From Sinimarinibacterium sp. NLF-5-8 (GTDB lineage Bacteria > Pseudomonadota > Gammaproteobacteria > Nevskiales > Nevskiaceae), in NCBI RefSeq assembly GCF_010092425.1, contig NZ_CP048030.1, positions 1,871,501 to 1,935,500 on the forward strand: a stretch of DNA of 64,000 bases, read 5' to 3'. A program made the translations under genes and the position numbers. Under the pieces are notes generated by a model. It did no database searches, had not been told where the DNA came from, and saw only the letters and a program-made list of their open reading frames with translations. Of the stretch, positions 59,410 to 64,000 are shown piece by piece; the first letter of the stretch is position 1, and the number at the start of each line of letters is the position of its first letter.

Positions 59410-61449
59410 TCAACCGGCACCGCCGTTGCGCCACTGGTAGTCGATGGATTCCTGCGCAAACCGGACAAACCAGTCGATTGCACTGGGGTTGGCCATGGCG
59501 TCGCGGCTGGCGGCTTTGTTGAGTGGCCAGCCCATCAGGATCTTGCGTACCGGGATTTCCATTTTTTTGCCGGTCAGGGTGTAGGGAATCTGTTCGATGG
59601 CATAGATCCGGTCGGGCACATGGCGTGGGCTGCAGTGGTTGCGCAGCGCCGTATTGATCCGTGCTTGCAGGTCCTGATCGAGCACCGCGCCGGGTTTGAG
59701 CTTGATGAACAAAGGCATGAAAAAGCGGCCGCCGGGCAGCTCGCAGCAGACGATCAGGCTGTCGGCAATTTCGGGCAGTTGTTCGACGGTGCGATAGATT
59801 TCGGCGGTGCCGATCCGAACACCGTAGCGGTTGAGTGTTGAGTCACTGCGCCCATAGATGTAGCAGCCCCCACGCGCGTTGATTTTGATGAAGTCGCCAT
59901 GACGCCATACGCCCGGAAACGCTTCAAAGTAGGCTTCGTGATAACGCCGCCCATCCCGATCCTGCCAAAAGCAGATGGGCATGGATGGAAACGGGGTGGT
60001 GACCACCAGCTCGCCGACTTCATCCTGATCCGCTGGGGTGCCGTCATCGCGCCAGGCGTGAACGTCCATGCCCAGCATCCGGGTCTGGATTTCACCGGCA
60101 TAAACCGGCAGCGTTGGTGATGCGCCGACAAAGCCGCTACAGATTTCGGTGCCGCCCGATTGCGAGGTGACCCACAGATCACGCTTGACGCAGCGGTAAA
60201 ACCAGTCAAACGTTTCCGGCGTCGAAGGCGCGCCTGAAACCACAATGCTTTCCAGCGCAGAAAGATCGAATTGCTCGCCGGGGCGCAGGCCGGCTTTTTC
60301 CATCATCTGGACAAATGTGGGGCTGGCACCAAAGCTGGTGGCCTGGGTGTCGGCGGCCAGTTGCCATAAAAAATCAGGTGTCGGGTGTGCCGGATTGCCG
60401 TCATACAGTACGGCAGCGCAGCCGGTGATCAACGCGGCAAGCAGCAGATTCCACATCATCCAGCCGGTGGTGCTGTAGAAAAACATGGCGCCGCCCGGCC
60501 GCAGGTTGAGGTGGAAGTGCATCAGTTTGAGATGCTCCACCAGCACGCCGACATGGCTGTGCACAATGGCTTTGGGCAGGCCGGTGGTGCCGGACGAAAA
60601 CACGATCCATAGCGGATGATCGTGAGCCACGCGCGTATAGACAAAATCTTCGGGCGCGACTGCGGGATGATCGAGCACATCGACCCAGCGCGTGACCTGC
60701 CCGACTCCGGGCGCGGGCGCGCCCGGCATCAGGTAGTCGAGCCAGATCACCTGCTCCAGTGTCGGCAGGGCTTCAACGATTTTGCGCACCTCGGCTTCAC
60801 GTTTGTAATCCTTGCCGCCAAACCGGTAGCCATCAGCCGCAAACAGAACCTTCGGCTCGATCTGGGCAAAACGATCAACCACGGTCTGCACGCCAAACTC
60901 CGGCGCCGCGGAAGACCACACCGCGCCAATGGCCGTGACCGCCATCATCGCAATCGCCGTTTCAGGGATATTGGGCATGTACGACACCACCCGATCGCCC
61001 GGCACAACCCCCATCGCGCGCAGCTGCGTGGCCAGAATCCGGACTTGTGTGCCAAGGGTTTGCCAGCTCATCCGCGCCAGCGGCCGTACTTCAGAACAAT
61101 GATGCAAGGCTGGGGCATCCAGCCCTTGTGACTCGTACCGCAACAGGTGCTCGGCATAGTTGACCTGGCTGCCTTCAAACCAGGTGCAGCCGGGCATGGT
61201 GCGCCGATCCAGCACCTGCCGATAGGGTGTGGAAGATTGCACCGCAAAGTAATCCCAGATGGCAGCCCAGAAAGCTTCCGGCTCGCTCACCGACCATTGC
61301 CACAGCGCGGAATAGTTTGAAAAGGACAACCCGCGCGATTGCGCCAGCCAGCGCATGAACTGTGCTTCGTGCGAGGCCTGGGCAAACGCGGCTTGCGGTG
61401 CCCACAGCTGCTGTCCTTCGACCACCTTGTGGCCGCCATCGTCCGCCAT
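59410..61449 (-). CDS. aacS: Acetoacetyl-CoA synthetase
   Basis: AacS converts acetoacetate, ATP and CoA to acetoacetyl-CoA. The 679-residue length and the N-terminal extension ('FMRWLAQSRGLSFSNYSALW') are typical. Motifs include 'GDRVVSYMPNIPETAIAMMA', the P-loop 'IVFSSGTTGLPKAIVHSH', 'SGGTEICSGFVGASPTLPVY' and the C-terminal lysine in 'IPYTLTGKKMEIPVRKIL'. A related benzoylacetate-type ligase cannot be excluded. It follows the carboxylase-like genes on the same strand, which fits activation of a beta-keto acid made by ketone carboxylation. The thiolase at 28993 or 53244 could finish the pathway. Confidence 0.93.
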   Translation of the reverse strand: MADDGGHKVVEGQQLWAPQAAFAQASHEAQFMRWLAQSRGLSFSNYSALWQWSVSEPEAFWAAIWDYFAVQSSTPYRQVLDRRTMPGCTWFEGSQVNYAEHLLRYESQGLDAPALHHCSEVRPLARMSWQTLGTQVRILATQLRAMGVVPGDRVVSYMPNIPETAIAMMAVTAIGAVWSSAAPEFGVQTVVDRFAQIEPKVLFAADGYRFGGKDYKREAEVRKIVEALPTLEQVIWLDYLMPGAPAPGVGQVTRWVDVLDHPAVAPEDFVYTRVAHDHPLWIVFSSGTTGLPKAIVHSHVGVLVEHLKLMHFHLNLRPGGAMFFYSTTGWMMWNLLLAALITGCAAVLYDGNPAHPTPDFLWQLAADTQATSFGASPTFVQMMEKAGLRPGEQFDLSALESIVVSGAPSTPETFDWFYRCVKRDLWVTSQSGGTEICSGFVGASPTLPVYAGEIQTRMLGMDVHAWRDDGTPADQDEVGELVVTTPFPSMPICFWQDRDGRRYHEAYFEAFPGVWRHGDFIKINARGGCYIYGRSDSTLNRYGVRIGTAEIYRTVEQLPEIADSLIVCCELPGGRFFMPLFIKLKPGAVLDQDLQARINTALRNHCSPRHVPDRIYAIEQIPYTLTGKKMEIPVRKILMGWPLNKAASRDAMANPSAIDWFVRFAQESIDYQWRNGGAG

Positions 61450-61537
61450 GTCGATCTCTCCTCAAAAATTGTTCCGGCACGTCGGGGCATGATCGTGACT
61501 CATGCGCCGATGTGCCAGTGCCGTGACCACCGTGCAA

Positions 61538-62368
61538 TCAGCCACGCAGCACCTGCAAGCGTTGCAGCACACGCTCGGGCTGCAACCCCGGCGGCACCCG
61601 CGCATACCGCACCGCAGCGGCGACGGGGACGACATCGGTCTGCCAAAAAACATCTGCCACCCGCACCGCCGTTGGCAGGGTCTGCTGAGCGTCGGCAATG
61701 ACAAATGAAAAACCTTCGGTCAGCGACACGCCATCCTGCCCGCCCGGCACCTCTAGCCCAACGCACCACTGATAGCCAGTGGCAACGTTGAGCAGACTTT
61801 GATACAGCGCCTGGATTTCGGCGCCGGGACCTGCCACAGGCTCGACCAGCAGCAGTGCATCCAGCCCTGCCGCCGAAAATGTACGCAGAAAATCGGCCTG
61901 GTACAGCGCCGCAGCGTCGATCTGATCTTCATCGGCCTCGGTCACCGCAGCCGTGCCGTGAGCCAATTGCCACGCCTGCGCCACCGCAGCACCGGGTGCC
62001 AGAAGCTTCAGGCACAGCATCGGCTGCGGCAGCGCCGCACGCAGAGCCACGATCCATTCCGTCAGGTGCTGCCGCAGCGCCTCGTCGGCCAGCAGGGTTT
62101 TCAGGGCATAGCCGCCGCGCTGTTTTTCAGCCATTGCGCGCGCCAGCGCAGGCTGCGCTGCACAAAGCGCCGTGGCGATACGCGCAACATCAATCGTCAG
62201 AACATCCGAGGGCAGCAGTTCCTGCATCTTGCGCTGCCAGGCAATGCCAGCCGCCACGTCCAGCCACGGCGCATGCCCGCCGGCCAGCAGTTGTTCGGCG
62301 TAGTCACTGCCCTCCAGCCACAGGCGAGGCGCGCCGGTGGCCTCCCACATCGCCATGAAGCGGCTCAT
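61538..62368 (-). CDS. Conserved protein of unknown function in the ketone carboxylase-like operon
   Basis: A 276-residue protein starting at the ATG that overlaps the upstream stop (ATGA, 62368-62365). It has no signal or membrane segment and is rich in Ala, Leu and Gln. Recognisable landmarks are 'AEKQRGGYALKTLLADEALR', 'PMLCLKLLAPGAAVAQAWQL' and 'GLDALLLVEPVAGPGAEIQA'. The alternation of short hydrophobic strands and helices suggests an alpha/beta barrel-like fold, but I do not recognise the family. It is not the small zinc-binding gamma subunit of known acetone carboxylases. Its place between the carboxylase subunit and AacS suggests an accessory or third subunit. Confidence 0.65.
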   Translation of the reverse strand: MSRFMAMWEATGAPRLWLEGSDYAEQLLAGGHAPWLDVAAGIAWQRKMQELLPSDVLTIDVARIATALCAAQPALARAMAEKQRGGYALKTLLADEALRQHLTEWIVALRAALPQPMLCLKLLAPGAAVAQAWQLAHGTAAVTEADEDQIDAAALYQADFLRTFSAAGLDALLLVEPVAGPGAEIQALYQSLLNVATGYQWCVGLEVPGGQDGVSLTEGFSFVIADAQQTLPTAVRVADVFWQTDVVPVAAAVRYARVPPGLQPERVLQRLQVLRG

Positions 62369-64000
62369 GCGGCCTCCGGAGCGGGTGCTGCCGACTGGCA
62401 CGCCGCCAGTTGCGCGCGCAACTGCTCGGTTTGTGCTTCGAGCTGGGCAATCCGCACATCCTTGGGATTGGGCATGAAAATGCCCTGGATTGCAGTCCCC
62501 GGCGTTTTCATCCGCGCCACACCCGGCACGCTGACCCAGACTTCTGAAGGATCATCCCAACTGCCCAGATACGGCACGTTCGCCGGCGGCTCAGGTGTTG
62601 TCCAGGTCTTGCAGAACGCATCGAAAGGCTGCGCGCGCGCGATCCGTGCCAGACGCTCATCCGCGCGCGCCTGCGCGGTGGCTTCAACGTCAACGATCAG
62701 GGTTTCACGGTCGTGGACCACACGATAGATGTCCCAGGCATTTTCATGCGACATCAGATCGTCGCGCACATCCTTCATCACCAGTTCTGGATCGCGTTCC
62801 AGCACATCGCCATAACCGCCCCCCGAACCTTGGCAGATCATGTAAATCTCGCCTTCGTGACACAGCTCAAAGGTCATACCCATGTCGTTGCTGCTGTATT
62901 TGCCGCCCTTGATCGGCTGCTCGTTCATCAACTGCACGATATCGAAGGCTTCCACCACTTTCGGGTTATCCCTGAGCTGGTCAAAGATATTGATGCCTTT
63001 GATCTTGAGCAGCTGGTAGGCCGGACACGAATACCCCCCGAACAGCCCTTGTGCCGATGGGAACTTGGAGCCTTCACACCCCACGATGAAGCCCCACATC
63101 TGCGATCCGCGCGCGGTGGCGATCTGCTCATAGCCCATGCCACCGCGATACTTGCCAAAGCCAATGCGATCCTTGGCCAGCCGCTGCGCGCCCAGGCGGA
63201 TGATCGGCGTGTCCTCCTCATTGATTTCATGCTCGCCCGAGTCGGCCATGAAACCAAACACCGGAGAAATGGAGTGTTCACCATCGGCATGGCTGCGCGC
63301 GCCCTGCCCCATGCCATTGATGTCGGCACAGAAGTTGCCGGTGACATCGCCATGCTGCGTCAGCCCGCCGTAGATGAACGTGGCCGCCTGATCGTATTGC
63401 GAGGCAATGATCGCCGAGTATTTTCGGGGCAGGCTGTAGTTGAACTTGGCCATCGGGATCGTCCACGCCACGCATGCCTTGAACAACGGCATCAGGCTCA
63501 GCGACTGCGGCATCTCGCCTTCGGCGTCGATGATCGAATTGCGGTCGGTGATCACCTCGATCGGGGAGAGCACCGCCATCGTATGCGGCAGATCGGGCCA
63601 GATGTTCTGCAACAAGCCGGTACACAGTGCCGCCTTGAATGAGGCGTAATTGGTGTTGACCGCGCGGTTCATGAACTGCGGCGCAGTGCCGCGAAAATCC
63701 ATGATCAGCCGATCATCCTTGACGGTGATCGCCAGGCTGACTTTCTGCATGACGTTCTCACGCAGCGATGAGTCCATGAATTGCAACACGCGGGTGGTGC
63801 CATCCGGCAGCTCGCGGATCCGCCGCCGCACTTCGGCTTCGGTGTCTTCCAGGTGCATCCGCATCATGCCAGTGAGCATGTCCACGCCGTATTGATCGAG
63901 AATGGCAATGATCCGTTCACGCAGGCGCATCACCGCATGCAGCTTGACCTTCATGTCTTCGAGTTGCAGCTTGGGATCGCGCACCGAGTTCTGCAAAAAA
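62365..64000 (-). CDS. Acetone carboxylase alpha-like / hydantoinase B family subunit, 5' end outside window
   Basis: The visible 544 residues belong to the HyuB/acetone carboxylase alpha family: 'SVRDPKLQLEDMKVKLHAVM', 'MDFRGTAPQFMNRAVNTNY', 'GKYRGGMGYEQIATARGSQM' and 'LFGGYSCPAYQLLKIKGINI'. The frame stays open to the right edge; the codon at 63996 is a TTG and not a credible start, so the N-terminus lies outside. An adjacent acetoacetyl-CoA synthetase supports ATP-dependent ketone carboxylation over hydantoin hydrolysis. The C-terminus carries a short coiled-coil tail ('DVRIAQLEAQTEQLRAQLAA') after the conserved core, which is unusual. The partner beta subunit is expected just beyond the window. 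Confidence 0.85.
   Translation of the reverse strand, partial: FLQNSVRDPKLQLEDMKVKLHAVMRLRERIIAILDQYGVDMLTGMMRMHLEDTEAEVRRRIRELPDGTTRVLQFMDSSLRENVMQKVSLAITVKDDRLIMDFRGTAPQFMNRAVNTNYASFKAALCTGLLQNIWPDLPHTMAVLSPIEVITDRNSIIDAEGEMPQSLSLMPLFKACVAWTIPMAKFNYSLPRKYSAIIASQYDQAATFIYGGLTQHGDVTGNFCADINGMGQGARSHADGEHSISPVFGFMADSGEHEINEEDTPIIRLGAQRLAKDRIGFGKYRGGMGYEQIATARGSQMWGFIVGCEGSKFPSAQGLFGGYSCPAYQLLKIKGINIFDQLRDNPKVVEAFDIVQLMNEQPIKGGKYSSNDMGMTFELCHEGEIYMICQGSGGGYGDVLERDPELVMKDVRDDLMSHENAWDIYRVVHDRETLIVDVEATAQARADERLARIARAQPFDAFCKTWTTPEPPANVPYLGSWDDPSEVWVSVPGVARMKTPGTAIQGIFMPNPKDVRIAQLEAQTEQLRAQLAACQSAAPAPEAA

Noticed and set aside
1-64000. tRNA or rRNA genes, insertion sequences with transposases
   Set aside because: Reading through the intergenic regions gave no cloverleaf-like segment, rRNA segment or transposase frame; rnpB is the only RNA gene I can support.

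Overview
The window looks like chromosomal DNA of a GC-rich gammaproteobacterium, possibly of the Nevskiales/Xanthomonadales type. The division and cell-wall (dcw) gene order, a class A RNase P RNA upstream of mraZ, a TtpC/DUF3450-type Ton system and REP-like palindromes all fit. The placement below class is an inference from gene content. GCGCGC runs are very common in both flanks (about 1-33 kb and 59-64 kb). They are scarcer in the middle, and 39-42.5 kb is visibly AT-richer, so the window is probably a mosaic of core genome and acquired DNA.

Region 1 (1-12,650, minus strand): the dcw operon, mraZ-rsmH-ftsL-ftsI-murE-murF-mraY-murD-ftsW-murG-murC-murB (murB cut by the window edge). Almost every junction overlaps by 1-4 bases. 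A sigma70-like promoter and three 10-bp-spaced MraZ boxes precede mraZ. Region 2 (12,970-17,350): rnpB with its promoter and terminator, an SRPBCC protein, a beta-hydroxyacid dehydrogenase, a YdfG-like SDR, a lipoprotein, and a scar where a lipoprotein and a divergent regulator have both lost their N-termini.

Region 3 (17,389-27,046): a nine-gene operon (FAD oxidoreductase, DUF1365, cyclopropane-fatty-acid-synthase-like methyltransferase, chalcone-isomerase-like protein, GPH/MFS transporter, DUF3833 lipoprotein, SDR, NTF2-like protein, photolyase). It is divergent from a MerR protein that carries every residue signature of a CarH/LitR adenosylcobalamin photoreceptor. This reads as a light-switched membrane-lipid and DNA-repair response. 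Region 4 (27-32.6 kb): an AraC regulator, a BrnT/BrnA toxin-antitoxin pair, a thiolase and a fused two-domain family III CoA-transferase.

Region 5 (32.8-42.6 kb, minus strand): an energised outer-membrane import cluster. It has a TonB-dependent receptor, an OmpA-type protein, DUF3450, a TtpC-like ExbB, ExbB, two ExbDs, TonB and a TPR protein, closed by a strong terminator. Region 6 (42.7-49.2 kb and 51-59.4 kb): a catabolic island with GST, aldehyde dehydrogenase, a tandem NTF2-fold protein, flavin reductase, acyl-CoA dehydrogenase, an unknown 7-TM protein, a FadJ/FadA-like pair, a DECR-like SDR, two PaaG-type crotonases, a MarR regulator and an acyl-CoA ligase. A shared palindrome around GTGTCTA-N-TGGACAC lies upstream of at least three of these units, suggesting one regulon, perhaps under the MarR protein. 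The substrate is unknown. An activated acid processed by beta-oxidation is likely, and the neighbouring receptor may import it. Between the two halves (49.3-51.1 kb) sits a toxin-antitoxin graveyard: a frameshifted higB, an intact higA, an antidote gene split around another antidote gene, and an orphan antitoxin without a normal start.

Region 7 (59.4-64 kb, minus strand): acetoacetyl-CoA synthetase, an unrecognised 276-residue protein and a partial acetone-carboxylase-alpha/hydantoinase-B-like subunit. These fit ketone carboxylation followed by activation of the beta-keto acid and thiolysis.
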